A DNA stretch of 64,000 nt from Bipolaris cookei. Its lineage: Eukaryota > Ascomycota > Dothideomycetes > Pleosporales > Pleosporaceae. Where the stretch lies: contig NRSV01000070.1 of NCBI GenBank assembly GCA_002286855.1, positions 123,548-187,547 on the forward strand, read 5' to 3'. The translations under genes were made by a program, and so were the position numbers. Below, piece by piece: positions 33,935-46,536 of the stretch (its first letter is position 1; each line of letters starts with the position of its first letter). The notes under the pieces were generated by a model. It did not search any database and had not been told where the DNA came from. It was given only the letters and a program-made list of their open reading frames with translations.

Positions 33935-34528
33935 CTATGTTCGGTGCATGGTACATCGGTCGAGGGCGTCGAGCAGTTCCGGGCGTTCGGCCAAGGCCTG
34001 TCGGGCCTGGCTGTAACTAAACCAATCCCGATTCCGCTTGTGCTGCTCAGGCCATTGGGCTTCCTGTTTCTCGACCGTGGCTTCAAAGAAATGGTACGAG
34101 GCTTTTGGAGCCTGCGAGGTGAGCTGGTCGGGCCTGCGCTTCTCGGGGATGAGGCCGAGGTCGTAGTTGATTTTGCATATTATGCCCGCCTCTTCCCAGG
34201 CTTCGCGTTTGGCAGCGTCTTGGGCGGTTGCCTCGTCCGTCTCCCAGCCGCCTTTGGGGAGGACCCAGCCGTTGCGTTTGGTCGACTGGATCAGCAGGAC
34301 GTAGTACTTGTCGGCGGAGAGCGGCACAACGCCGGCGACTAGGCGCTCGCCTTGGGAGCCGTAGCCTAGGGCCAATCAGCCAGCTGCAGACAAAAGGAAG
34401 CGGCAAAAGACGGGCAAGTTTGGATGAGGGTGCGGAGGGCAAGCGCGTGTGGGGGTCGTGTGAGCAGACTTACGCTGGTTGAGACGTCCTGTGCGTGACT
34501 GCATCGGCAGCTGTTGGGTAGCGGCCAT
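33935..34528 (-). CDS. Nudix hydrolase, diphosphoinositol polyphosphate phosphohydrolase type
   Basis: Two exons, 34528-34474 and 34365-33935, with a 108-bp intron (GTAAGT donor, GGCCCTAG acceptor) give 161 residues. The Nudix helix reads GGWETDEATAQDAAKREAWE followed by EAG, with the metal-binding REAWEEAG core intact. NGWVLPKGGWE before it and KASYHFFEATVEKQEAQWPE after it match the Aps1/DIPP branch. Such enzymes cleave diphosphoinositol polyphosphates and diadenosine polyphosphates in cytosol and nucleus. The first exon holds only the short leader, and splicing replaces MALGYGSQGE by NQRYGSQGE, the form expected in fungi. Confidence 0.88.
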
Positions 34529-35517
34529 GTCGCGACAGCTGTAGGGACAATGCAGAGGGAGAGAGGGAGAGCAAGAGTGGCGAGCGGCAGGGCGTGGATG
34601 CGACTCACTCGGACGCGACAGGAACGCACGACGGGTTGGAAGAGCGCTGTGGGAGGAACAGAGGGTCGCCAGGCGGTGTGAAATGAAGCCGAGCAAGCAG
34701 CGGACGTGGCGGGCGGCGGGACGGGGAGCGGATGGGGGGATCAAGCTTGGTCAAAAAAAGGGGGGGGTGAGGGCGAATGGCAGTGGCAGTGGCAGTGGGC
34801 GAAGTGGGCTGAGCGAGGCTCAGTCCCGCGGGTGACGGGGCTGAGGAAGGTGAAGGAGCCTGCGGGCAGCAAAGAGGGACGGCATGGTGGATGGGGATGT
34901 TTTAGTAGGTGGTTCGGGTCAGGGACTTTTTTTGCGTGCGAAACTAAGGGCTGGCGGAAGCGTCACGGCTGTTGCCAAGGCCGGGCCTGCAGGAGCGCTT
35001 GGTCCGGGGGCGGCCCTGGTGCGTGCAGCAGTCGCCAGCCCACAAGAGGACAGATGGGCGCATGGGCGGACGGGGGCATGGACATGGGCATGGGCAGACG
35101 AGCAGATGATAGTAACTGTGTGCGTGGGTGTAGTATGTGTAGTACATGTAGTACGTGTAGTACGTGTAGTACTACACACAAGGCCGACCGCCAGACAGGA
35201 CGGGTGAATGCGCCGCCATGACGTACGTGCCTCGCCCGCCGTTTTGGCTGCCTGCGGGCGACGCCCACTAGAAGACGCCAGACGGGCCTCGTGTATGTGT
35301 AGCATGTACTGACAGCGCCGCTGTGCTGGTATCATAATCACTGGCCGTACGTACTTCGATACATACAGGCTAGGTATACCTACATACGTATGCACACAGA
35401 CAATATCTAGCACATACACACTCTCCCTTTTTTCTCTCCAACCCTGTGCCGCCACTGCCCCCATCGTCTTCCACTGGCACCACCCCCACCACCGACTACG
35501 ACGCTTATGCTGCCCTC
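34529..35517. other. GC-rich intergenic region with simple repeats
   Basis: Divergent region between the Nudix and ATE1 genes. It is G-rich on one side and CT-rich near 35400-35470, as in fungal promoters. A short tandem array of GTAGTAC-type units lies at about 35125-35172. Open frames here are low in complexity (Cys/Thr or Trp/Gly runs) and I do not accept them as genes. Confidence 0.5.
35125..35172 (+). repeat. GTAGTAC-type microsatellite
   Basis: About five units of a 9-12 base motif around TGTAGTACGTGTAGTAC occur in tandem. It makes neighbouring frames look artificially Cys/Ser/Thr-rich. Confidence 0.7.
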
Positions 35518-37603
35518 ATGCAGTCGAGCGCAACGCCCGCCGGTATGTCGTGCTCCAACCACTCTGCTGCCCTCCGCCCCGTGCCTGTCTGGCTGGTTCC
35601 TGGGCCTCGCCCGCCCTCGCGCCGCCGCTCCGCTCCCTGTCTCCTCCGTCGCCCTCTTGCACGCAACCCGCTAACGGTCGGTGTGCAGGCTACCGTAGCA
35701 GCGATGAATGTGGATATTGCAAAGACGCTGCCAATTCTCGTGCGTCCTGTCTTTCCCTCCCCCACCCCATCCCGTGTCCATAGTCGTCGCCTGCACTTGA
35801 TGTCCCGTTAAGGTTGCACAGCTGCACGTGCAGGGCCCCCGCTCTGCAAGCAATTCTGCTCCCTTAGTTGCACATTTCCCCCTGCCCAGCCCGTCTCCCT
35901 CGCCCTACTACACGTACTATCTACCGACGTACAGTACATACACACCATAGACGCGACCTTTGGCCATGGCACGCCAAGTGCATCCACCCTTTGCACTCGC
36001 CCTGACAAGATTTCTGCTCTTGCCCCCATCTACCCCTCCTCTCAACCCCCCGCCTGTAACCATGGCCACGGGCCATCCCAGCCCCAAGCGGGAGAAGCCG
36101 GGATGAGCTTCTACCCCCAACTGACGCAGCCAATCAGGAGCCAGCTACTACTTTCTCTCCAAACGCTTGACCGTTGAAGTCTACCAGCTGCTGGTCGACC
36201 GCGGCTGGAGGAGGTGACGGCCCACCACCAAGTATGCCCAGGTACAACGGCAGCTGACACGCCCTTGTAGATCCGGCACCCTCTTCTACAAGCCAGACGT
36301 CCTGCGACATTGCTGCCCCCATTACACAATCCGGTAACCATTGGTCCTGCCCACAAGCCCAACACTGCTGACCCGGCACAAGTCTGCCCGTTGCCTCGTT
36401 CAAGCCCTCCAAAGACCAGAGGAAAGCGGTCAATCATTGGAACGACTATGTGCTAGGCGAGTCGTATATCAAAGAGGCTTCTAGGCTCTACCCGCCGTCC
36501 AAACAGTCGGTGTACTCCACATGACCCATCCTGCGACTAGGCTAATGATGGGCAGAGAAAAGGCTCGGCTAAAGAACACGTTTGACCTTGTCCGGGAAGT
36601 GCACAGAGCAGAGCTGCACAATGTCAAACAACCGCTTGAACCCGCCCATCGCTTCGAGGTAACGCTTGAACCGGCGGTCTTCACGGCCGAGAAGTATGAC
36701 TTGTTCAAAAACTACCAACAAACTGTACACAAGGAACCCCTCAGCAAGATATCACAATCAGGCTTCAGGAGGTTCCTTTGCGACTCTCCACTACAACAAG
36801 CCTCGCGCATTCTCAATGGCCAAGAACAGCTCTTGGGCTCCTACCACCAGTGCTACCGCCTCGATGGCCGATTGATTGCAATGGGCGTGCTGGACCTGAT
36901 TCCCAATTGTGTCAGTGGCGTGTACATGCTCTATCATTCCGACTTTGCAGAATGGCAGTTTGGCAAACTGAGTGCCCTCCGCGAAGCCGCCCTCGCACTT
37001 GAGGGCGGTTACGAGTACTACTACATGGGCTACTACATTCACACATGCACCAAGATGAAGTACAAAGGCGACTACAAGCCACAGCACCTTCTCGACCCAG
37101 AGTCGTATGAGTGGCACCCGTTGGACGGTGAACTGCGTAGCCTGCTCGACAAGAAAAAATACGTATCCATGTCGAGGGAGCGGCGGAGACAGAAGGAACA
37201 AGCGTCTGGGACAAAGCAGACGGCAGGCGATGATACTGCAGAACAAGATGACTATTCAGATTATCCCTTAGTTACGCCTACCGAGGCCGCAAACGCATGG
37301 ATGAGCGGAATGTCGCTTTTCGATCTCAAGATGCCAGGGGTGATGACGGCCGAAGAGATTGAAGAAAAGATTGATCTGGCCACAATGCCATTTCGCGTGG
37401 GTAACAGGGTGGTAGAACTTCAGGTACGCCACATATGATGGGCAGTGGTTGACCAGCTGGCGCTGACTAACTTGCAGGATCTTGTATCATGGGACGGTAG
37501 TGATTTGCGGGATCCCCATTCGATTCGAGGCATGGTTGGTGAGATGGTGGCTTGCATGGGCCCCGAAGTTGCATGGCAGATTGTGGTTCAGCTGCAGGAG
37601 TAG
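35518..37603 (+). CDS. ATE1: Arginyl-tRNA--protein transferase
   Basis: Seven exons, 35518-35542, 35689-35739, 36138-36213, 36271-36333, 36383-36505, 36556-37423 and 37478-37603, are all in phase and encode 443 residues. The conserved N-terminal cysteines are present: CGYC (Cys16, Cys19) and CCPHYTIR (Cys65, Cys66). Later blocks are YPPSKQEKARLKNTFDLV, SGFRRFLCDSPL, GSYHQCYRLDGRLIAMGVLD and YYMGYYIHTCTKMKYKGDYKP, which form the GNAT-like transferase core. The enzyme adds Arg to N-terminal Asp, Glu or oxidised Cys to mark proteins for the Arg/N-degron pathway. The second intron is unusually long (398 bp) for this window. The acceptor at 36137 is fixed by phase and by the homology across the joint (NSR then ASYYFLSK). 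Confidence 0.88.
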
Positions 37604-37988
37604 AGAGAAAGGAAGAGAGAGGGCATGGACTGTGACTGGATGAAGTGGTGGTATGAGACCTTCGTGTCAGCGCATGTGAGGTCTCGTCCGCTACTCTTCT
37701 CCAATTGTCAGCAAGCAATCACATGCTCAACGGCAACAAGGAGGTGCCAAGACAGACACACCGCTCGTGAAGAGCCTCGGTATTTAAGAGTGTTAGTTCA
37801 GTATTCTAGGATTAGTTGTGTTGGCTATATGGCTGATTTTCCTTGACTCGTGGTTGAGCGTGTGGTAGTCGATGCATGCTCGCTATGCTCCTGTCCGCCT
37901 AGCTTCCCCGGTAGGCCGAGGCACATCAACCTAAACAGATGATCAAAAGTCCCGCCGTCAATACAAAGACCTGCCTCTTCACATCACC
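37604..37988. promoter_or_regulatory. ATE1 to TSC13 intergenic region
   Basis: 385 bp between genes on the same strand, holding the ATE1 3' UTR and the TSC13 promoter. No specific element is identified. Confidence 0.4.
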
Positions 37989-39043
37989 ATGTCCGCATCA
38001 CCGCTCACAATTGTTGTGCGCCCCCGAGGTAAGGACGATTCCCTGCAGTAGCCCAACACTCCTTCTCTCTGCTGTTCCCCGCTTCTCCGATAGCTGTCGG
38101 GTTGACACCTCGCTAGGCCGCCCGATCAAAAACCTTCCCGAGACAATTACTGTCAGCGCCAATGCCTCGACCTCTCAGATCTTTGAGGAAATCGCAAAAG
38201 CCTCGCGCTTCTCGATCCACCGCCTGCGGGTCACAAAAGGCAGCGACGGGTCCCCAATACCAAACACCAAGGATGTCAAGGTGCACGACACAGGCTTGAG
38301 GAACAAGAGCGCCGTCGATGTCAAGGACTTGGGTACGCAACGCGCTTTGTCACAACACGTTCATGGCTTACCGTCTTTCAGGGCCACAGATATCATGGCG
38401 AACTGTCTTCATCGTCGAATACCTCGGACCCCTCCTCATCCATCCGCTAATCTACTTTGGCCGCCCTCTGATCTACGGCACCTCTGCGCCCCCGTCCCAG
38501 CTCCAGACACTCACTCTGGCCATGTGCGTCTTGCACTTTGCCAAGCGCGAGTTTGAGACGCTCTTTGTGCACCGCTTCTCGTCGGCTACCATGCCCGCCA
38601 TGAACATTGTGAAGAACAGCGGCCACTACTGGCTTCTTTCTGGCCTGAACCTGGCTTACTGGAGCTATGGTCCAAACAGCCCGGCAGCAGGACGCCCGAA
38701 TTCACTCCTCACATACCTGGGCGTCGCCTTGTTTGCCATTGGTGAAGTGTGCAACTACAGTACACACGTCACGCTGAAGAACTTGCGTCGTCCAGGCAGT
38801 ACCGAACGTGGCATCCCTCAGGGCTTGGGCTTCAACTTGGTAACATGTCCCAACTACATGTTTGAGTCGATGGCGTGGCTCGGTGTGGCCCTGATCAATC
38901 GTAGCCTCGCCACAGTGCTCTTCATTGTCGTGGCTGTTGGGCAGATGGGTGTGTGGGCGTGGAAGAAGGAGAAGAGGTATCGTAAGGAATTTGGCGACAA
39001 GTACAAGCGCAAAAGGTACGCCATTCTGCCGGGCATCTGGTAA
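37989..39043 (+). CDS. TSC13: Very-long-chain enoyl-CoA reductase
   Basis: Exons 37989-38028, 38117-38332 and 38382-39043 give 305 residues in phase. The N-terminus (MSASPLTIVVRPRGRPIKNL) begins a ubiquitin-like fold (NASTSQIFEEIAKASRFSIHRLR in part). The steroid-reductase-type C-terminal domain has FVHRFSSATMPAMNIVKNS, LPGIW at the end and several membrane helices, with a basic ER-retention-like tail (KEKRYRKEFGDKYKRKRY in part). Tsc13 performs the last step of each fatty-acid elongation cycle at the ER, the NADPH-dependent reduction of trans-2-enoyl-CoA, feeding ceramide synthesis. Confidence 0.92.
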
Positions 39044-41628
39044 ATGGTTTGTATCACGCGACCTCAGATGGTCAGAGGCGGTGGTACAATCATGGGTGGT
39101 GTCGATGCTTCTTCCAAACATCGTTACACAGCATATGTACCCATGAGCTTGTGTGCGAAAATGTGGAATGCATCGCTGATTAGGCTGCTTACACGGTGGA
39201 TCCTGAGCCAAGCGGGAGGGCCGGTAATACAGGGGGGAAGGGGGGGGGGTTTCCTGCCGGTTTTAGCTGGCGGCTTGCATCTGGGCGTCCAGAGCCCCCA
39301 TTGCCAAAATTGATGCATAATGTCATGGACGATGTTCGTAGTTTGGGCTTCTCCAATTTCCTAATAGTAGTGGTAAGGTAATGGGTAGATCCATAATCAC
39401 GGAGCGAGAAATAGTCTTGAAACCTCGTCCCTTCGATCCGATTCACAACAAAAGACGGCTTGTCTTGTGTAACAAGCAGAGCTAGGACAATCGATATGCA
39501 TTGATGAATTGCTTGTTTGTATTTTAATTTAATTGGCCTGCAAAGCCTCGCTATGGCCGACAAGGCTTTTGTGCTTGAGCCTGTGTTTGGCTATCTTGCT
39601 GCCCCCACCCCCGGCGCTGCATCCAGCGACCGGTCCTCGACGGATCATATCGCCACCTTTCCACTTCGCCGCCAATTAGATGAGCGACCGAGTACCCGCT
39701 TTTGCTCGACAGCTGCTGCACATTGGCATATACACCTATGTAAATACGTACGCACATATCTCCTTTTTCTTCCACTCACCATTACAAGTACATATTATCT
39801 TACTTGGGGGGGCCAATTGAGAAGTCGGGGCCGAGCGAGGCCAAGCCGAGGCAACGAGGCAATCAGGCGACAAGGCTCGACGTGGAATACGAAGCCAGGA
39901 AAATAGTCTGGCTGCCTACCAATGTCAAATATGCCCAGCGAAACAAGGCAGACACCAATAAAATTTGATGACATCGCTGCAAGACTGATGGGCTCGGGTC
40001 ATGTTGCTGAAATTTCTCATTCGAGAGGAGGCGCAGGCGCAGGACAAGAAGTGTGTGTGTGTGCGAGTACGATAATCGGCCAACGACGGAGTAAAAAAGA
40101 AGCGTTACCGTTTCTGGGTTGGCGTGACCTTGTCTGTGTGTAGCACTTGTGTGTGTACGTATTACTGTATACATACATTGTGATGGTGGTGGTGGCGCTG
40201 CTGACAGCAGCAGAGAGTGATTTAAGACGAGGTACGGGATGATGCAGATGACGTAGTCACATATGTATTTCACATCAATAATCTACTGTGACTCTAGACT
40301 GGGTTCGTACAATGCTGCCTTCCCGAGTACAGGGTAATAAGAGTAAGTTGTTTTCTAATGCCAAACCCCCTAATTGTACACACGATATTCAGCAAAGATG
40401 CCGGAACGCAGCATTGTGCATAGTTTGAGCCATTCACTATCATTTCATGTGTAGCACTTGCACGTCTTCGCCTTTGGTCCAGTAGAAGACGAAATGCGTC
40501 TTTGTGAATATTGGTTTATGTGGAATCATATACCTATGCTTGTATTCACAGTACGAATAACATGTCAGAACGGGTATACCATTTCACCTTCAGGAAGTAT
40601 GATTTTTTTGTTTCCCATGTTCGTGCCCTTTTTATTCTCACCTAGTCGACTCCATGATATCGCTTTGGGTTTTGGAATTGAAGATGATCAGTAGGGACTT
40701 CCAGTACCTATCTCCTCGTCCCATTTCAGCGGGGCAATGCACGTCCAATCCGACCAATCAGTGTGTTTTGATCAAGCGGGAGCACATTTCATCACGTTAG
40801 CTCTAATCAGGCAAAGCCTCGCTGGGACTGCACGCCGCATCCGTGCAAGCAGGGCGGCAGCACCACATTGGGGGCGGTCAAAGTCAGCCCCAGCGTCGCA
40901 TCAGCCTAACCCAGTCGAAGCCCATCCATCTGCCGAACTGCCCAATGTCGCCCTCTCCATTGGCCATCTTCATCTTTCGCAGGATGCGGAGAGCCCGCGG
41001 GCGCCATGGGTAGCTCAGCTTGCAGCCTTGACCTACAGTTGGCAGCTGAAGGTTACCGCCGCTTCGACGGTAGCCAGTGGAGCACATACATACATACTAG
41101 ATTCATCAGCCGTCGCCATGGGGGCGGGACAACCACTGCTATCAGGAAGGACGGCTCCGCATGGCTTTTTGTACATATATAAGAAGAAGCAGTGCAGAGT
41201 GCATTGCACCCATTATCATTTAACTTTCCAAGCTTTTACCTTTTGCTTGCGAGCGTAGCTTCCCCCCACGCTTGCTTTTCTTTTGCTACTATCGCAGCTA
41301 CATACCAGCTTGGTTTTGCACGTTGCCTGGTACCGTATATATTGCCAGGCTTCCAGGCTTGAGAGTCAACTGCTGGTCTTGCTGCCATATTTCTTGGCCT
41401 AGACGCTATTGATAACACGTATGTACGTTAAGAAGCCGAGTTGTTTCCTCATTTTGCAGCTTTTATCCTATTCTTCTACCTGTTGTTTTCCTTTTTAACG
41501 TTCCGCCCCCACTATCCGCACATGAAAGACACCTATACCACGACTCTACAAGCACATCGCCTGGCTTCCTTGTGCCAGAACGCAGCATTATTACAGCTCT
41601 TATAGTCTCTAACAAGACCTAGTAAAAC
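39044..41628. other. Long intergenic region upstream of the Ppo gene
   Basis: About 2.6 kb without a supported gene. It has a poly-G tract near 39230-39250, GT/GTG microsatellites near 40050-40200 and a pyrimidine-rich stretch near 41420-41600 directly before the Ppo ATG. The large size suggests an extended regulatory region or a long 5' leader for the oxylipin gene. Confidence 0.45.
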
Positions 41629-44600
41629 ATGTCCAACGCCACAGAAGAGGCCAAGGCAGCTTGGGATGCTCATGTCGACACCCGCACAGGCGTCGAGCCC
41701 CCCAAACCTGCCGATCCATCCGAACTCACCAACCTACGCAACGCCATTGGTGCTTCATTCAGTACTGTTGCGTCTCTGATTGGAGCCGTCAAAGCCCCAG
41801 TTCCTGATCAAACTGGCGATGGCTCCAAAATCGCACCCGAAGAGAAGGCCACCCTTTACAAGAAGATTGAAGGCAGCCTCCGAGACATGTCTCACCTCGG
41901 AATCCAGGACATCAAATCATTAATTGACATCCAGAAGGAAAAGATGTTGGGTGGTTATACCGATGATAAGACATATCTTATGGAGGGTCTCATTCGAACG
42001 GCCGCTGCGTTGCCTGATGGCTCCAAGACAAGAGACGCGGTCACCCACAAGTTCCTCGAACAATTATGGAACGACTTGCAACATCCACCGCAATCATACC
42101 TCGGTGCAAAGTATCAGTACAGATCTGCAGATGGATCTAACAACAGCCTTATGAACCCTCAAATTGGTGCAGCTGGAACTCCGTACGCAAGAACAGTGAA
42201 GCCAGCTACAATGCAGACTCCTGCACGCCCGGATCCCGGCGTCGTCTTCGACAGCCTCATGACAAGAAAGCACGCGGAGCTACACCCCAACAGAATATCA
42301 AGCATGCTCTTCTACCTGGCTTCCATCATCATCCACGACTGTTTTCGCACTAGCCACGAGGACTATTCCATCTCGATGACGTCGTCATACCTAGATCTCG
42401 CGCCTTTGTATGGTAGCAACCAAGCCGAGCAAGACATGATGAGGACACACAAGGACGGAAAGATCAAGCCTGATTGCTTTTCAGAGTCAAGACTACTCTT
42501 CTTTCCCCCGGGCGTTGGCGCACTGCTAATCATGTTTAACCGTTTCCATAATTACACTGTCGAAAACCTGGCAGCCATCAACGAGCAAGGCCGTTTCACT
42601 AAACCTTCTACTGACACACCAAAATCCACTGGCGATGTGGAAGTGGATAAGAGGACAAAGGAAAAGTACGATGCAGCATGGAAAAAGTATGACAATGACC
42701 TTTTTCAGACTGGTCGCCTGATTACCTGCGGTCTATACGTCAACATCATTCTCATCGATTACGTTCGTACCATCTTGGACCTCAACCGCACTGACAGTAA
42801 CTGGCAACTAAACCCACGCGCTGACATTGCAGACTTACCCATGGGTGTCGGAAACCAAGTTTCAGCTGAGTTCAACCTTGTGTACCGATGGCACTCTACC
42901 GTCTCTGACCGTGACGAAAAATGGACTCAAGAAATGTGGGATGGTCTATTCGGTGAAGGACGCGACCCCAAAACTGTTGGCAAATACGAGTTCTTAGGAC
43001 GCTTGAACGAAGTGTACAAGAGGACCGACCCCGATCCTTCGAAGCGTAAATTTGCTGGCCTTGAGCGCAATAAGGACGGGACATTGCCCGATCAAGGTCT
43101 GGTAGATATTCTGACCTCTAGTATCGAGGACTGTGCCAATTCCTTCGGTCCAAACAGAGTCCCTGCCGTATTCCGTGCCATTGAGGTCCTTGGTATTGAA
43201 CAGGCACGTACCTGGAATCTGGGCTCCCTCAATGAGTTCAGGAAATACTTCAAGCTCGAGCCACACAACACTTTTGAAGACATCACGTCCGACAAGTATG
43301 CTCAGGAACAACTCAAGCACCTCTACGATCATCCTGACAAGGTCGAGATCTACCCAGGCATTGTCGTGGAAGACGCCAAACAGCCCATGGCTCCCGGATC
43401 CGGTCTTTGTCCCCCATACACCGTGTCTCGTGCCGTTTTATCGGATGCAGTAGCACTGGTTCGTGGTGACAGATTCTACACACATGACTACAACCCACGC
43501 ACCCTCACAAACTGGGGTTACCGCCAGGCCGATAGCGATACTGCAATCGACAACGGATGTGTGTTCTACAAACTCTTCCTGCGCGCCTTCCCCAAACATT
43601 TCAAATACAACAGCGTCTATGTACACTATCCACTCACCATCCCTTCAGCTATGCAAGTCGCTCTGAAAGATCTGAAGAAGGACGATCTCTACGACTTTTC
43701 GAAGCCAGTACAGACACATCACCCACATTTTTTCAAAGAATACAAGCTAGCTACTCAGATTATGGAGGATCAAGATACCTTCAAAGTGGTCTGGGGAAAA
43801 CCCATGGAATACATCATGGGTCCTGCATCCGCAGACTTTATGCTGGCTGGCGACGGGCCTAAGAACACAGCTTCTCGCCAAATGATGAGCAAAGCTCTAT
43901 ATATCTCCGAGTGGGACAAGGAAGTGCGCAATTATTATACACACAAGACCCGTGAGTTGTTAAGCAAGAAGAGTGCGAAGATCGCCGACTTCAACCAGGT
44001 CGACATCGTCCGCGATATTGGAAATCTAGCACACGTTCACTTTTGCTCGGAACTCTTCATGCTTCCTCTCAAGACGGAAGAGCAGCCGAACGGCATCTTC
44101 ACGGAAGCCGAACTATACCTCATCATGTCATCTGTCTTTGCTCTCATCTTCTTTGACGCAGATCCCGCATCCTCGTTCCCCCTGCACGTCAAGGCACGCA
44201 AAGCAACTCAAGTCCTCGGCAGTATCGTTGAGGCAAACGTTAAAGCGATTGCAAAAAGCGGCATTTTGTCCAGCATTATGCAAGCCATCTGGCCCCAAGA
44301 AAGCGCACTCAAGAGCTATGGAAAGCACATGATCAAACGCCTCCTTGAAAGCGGCATGGACCCCAAGCAGCTCGTTTGGGGTCATATACTAGGTACAGCA
44401 GGCGGCATGGTGGCAAATCAAGGCCAGCTCTTGTCACAGACTTTGGAATACTACCTGATCGGCGAAGGCAAGGAGCACTGGCCTGCAATTCAGAAGCTCG
44501 CATTGGACGACAGCGAAGAAGCCTTCAAAACGTTGATGCATTACACGATGGAAGGCGGTCGGCTAAACGGCGAAACAGGCATCATTCGTGCCGTAGCAAA

Positions 44601-45062
44601 GGAAATTTCGCTCACTGAAGCTGGCGAAACAACCAACCTCAAACCTGGCGATACCGTTTTTGTCAATCTGCGTGCTGCCTCGCACGACGCCTCTGCTTTC
44701 ACCAACCCAGATGCAGTTGATCTTACGCGTCCTCTAGATTCGTATATCCACCTTGGTCACGGTCCGCACCAGTGCCTGGGTCTCCCAATGACACGTGTAA
44801 CGCTTACAACCATGCTCAAGGAGGTAGCTAGGCTGAACAACTTGCGACCTGCGCTGGGACCACAGGGCAAGATTCACAAGGTGGCTAAGAGGATAGAGCC
44901 AGAGGGTGTTGAAGAAAAGTACCAGTATCATGCTTATTTGACGGAAAACCAGGACATGTATTTTCCATTTCCATGTGGTAAGTTGATGAATTTTTCCCTG
45001 GAAATAGATTCCGTTGATCGTTTTGCTAACATGTTGTAGCTTTGAAGGTGTGCTGGGATTAA
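41629..45062 (+). CDS. Psi-factor-producing oxygenase (linoleate dioxygenase-P450 fusion)
   Basis: Two exons, 41629-44977 and 45040-45062, with a 62-bp intron near the end (GCTAAC branch point) give 1123 residues. The haem-peroxidase/dioxygenase half has the distal histidine in IIHDCFRT (about His236) and YRWHS (Tyr419, His422), the catalytic Tyr and proximal His. The C-terminal P450 half has VANQGQ (Asn930) and the haem-thiolate loop LGHGPHQCLG (Cys1049). The Cys is present, unlike in PpoC/10R-dioxygenase types where the P450 half is inactive, so a bifunctional diol synthase of the PpoA/7,8-LDS or 5,8-LDS type is likely. The products are hydroxylated linoleate oxylipins that control sporulation and development. 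The C-terminus ends ALKVCWD after splicing. Confidence 0.93.
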
Positions 45063-45932
45063 TAGACTACCTCAATAAGAACACAAGCAATACAGTTTAC
45101 GAGAGGATCGGCGGTATGGCGGGCGGGAGATGCGTCGCGTGTATAGAATGATGTGCCCATAGATGTACCAGAGAAGATGGTTTGTTGGGGAAATTGGCGA
45201 AGGTACTTTGTTCTATTCATGGCTTTTTCGTATTTGCAAAGGGCCGCTCCTGGCAAAATGCTCGCCTTCGTTTCTGTATTCTGTATAGTTGTTGTTTCAT
45301 GACTTGGGGATTCCGGTGGCATCATGGAAGTATATCGCTCAACACACGTGGTATCGCTCATCTGACATCCCGTGAGAATGCTAAAAATAGGAGCAAAGGG
45401 CCAGGGCAACAGTAAGTAGTCCCGAACCCAAAGTGTAAATTTCTCCGAGGTACCGCATTTCCTCCACCGCTTGTTGGTCCAAGCGCCCAGCCTCGTATTT
45501 GCGCCACCCCTAATCATTCGAATGACGTCCTTGACCAGGGTCTCGACAGCCAACTTCACCACCCACTTGTGCGATCTTCAGTCGACATTACCAGCTTCGA
45601 CTGGAAAGTTCCGAAACGGGAATTGGGGGGGTTACAATAACCGCAGATCCCAGAACGGCTGCATCGTGTACGGCAGCTACTTTCGGGTAGTCGGATCGTT
45701 CCAATTCCCAGAAACGGGGATTCCTGTTCGACCGGCGGCCGTCATTGAGGCGGCTCCACTGCGTGGGGACTGTACGAGAGAGGAAATTTAAGAATGTATA
45801 TAAACAAGTTTGTGCCACGCAAATCCAAGTTCACCACGCAACGAGCCTCACATTTGGAACTCATATTGATAATCCTAATATCCAGCCACTAGATATCCAG
45901 ATCTCTCTCTCTTCCACACACACACACACACA
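45063..45932. promoter_or_regulatory. Intergenic; promoter of the first small secreted protein
   Basis: No gene is supported. Just before the ATG at 45933 are a TATATAAAC box at about 45796 and a (CA)n run at 45916-45931 in the 5' leader. Confidence 0.5.
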
Positions 45933-46536
45933 ATGATCTCTTTCGCCACCGTCCTCACCCTCGCCGCCGGCGCCCTCGCCGCCCCTGCCCCTGCGAACAC
46001 GCAGTCACCACCAACACAGATTCTACCCGCAGGCTACCCCAACCCTTGGGCCTGGCATATTGAAGGCTTCGAGGCTGGCTGTGTGCGCAGCGGCTGCTTC
46101 TACCGATTCAATCTCTCAGTTCCGTCAACCGAGGCCTATCCGCAAGGCGGCAAGTACTACTGCAGCGGCGCTGAGAATGGCGAATTTGGCAATGAAAACT
46201 CGTTTGAAGACTGCAGCGTAGTTGGAGATGCTAATGCCGCTGGCGCTGCCGCCAAACTGAGCAGGAGGATCAACTCCGATGTCCCCAAGGAACTTTATGT
46301 TAGCTTCTTGAAGCCAGGTTCCGCAGCCGACCAAACGTGAGTTTTGCCAAACCTTTCCTTTTGTCCCTGCTCCTCTTTGTTACAGGTTTTTACTAACACG
46401 GCTGGATTTTAGTAACCCATACAATTTTACCGCAATCACAACGGATTGGACATACAACGCGTTTGTTGCAGTCGATGAGGAGTTTGATGTCTACCCTACA
46501 ATCTGGCAGCAGTACCCTATTCCCCAAAGCAACTGA
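45933..46536 (+). CDS. Small secreted protein, paralogue A (candidate effector)
   Basis: Exons 45933-46336 and 46413-46536 (76-bp intron, GTGAGT donor, ACTAACAC branch point) encode 175 residues. A signal peptide (MISFATVLTLAAGALA) is followed by WAWHIEGFEAGCVRSGCFYR, GGKYYCSGAENG, a fourth cysteine in FEDCSVVG and a C-terminal NPYNFTAITTDWTYN. Four cysteines probably form two disulfides. It has the same layout, intron position and cysteine pattern as the gene at 47098-47706. I do not recognise a named family; it is a typical secreted apoplastic-type protein. Confidence 0.85.

Noticed and set aside
35125..35172. Possible CRISPR-like or regulatory array
   Set aside because: Units are short and contiguous without spacers; it is a microsatellite.
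34706..35221. Plus-strand frame rich in Gly, Trp and Cys
   Set aside because: It is caused by G-rich sequence and the GTAGTAC microsatellite; no family resemblance.
39044..41628. Search for a missed gene or tRNA in the long upstream region of the Ppo gene
   Set aside because: No frame with a domain, signal peptide or splice structure, and no tRNA-like cloverleaf was recognised by eye; a covariance-model search would settle it.
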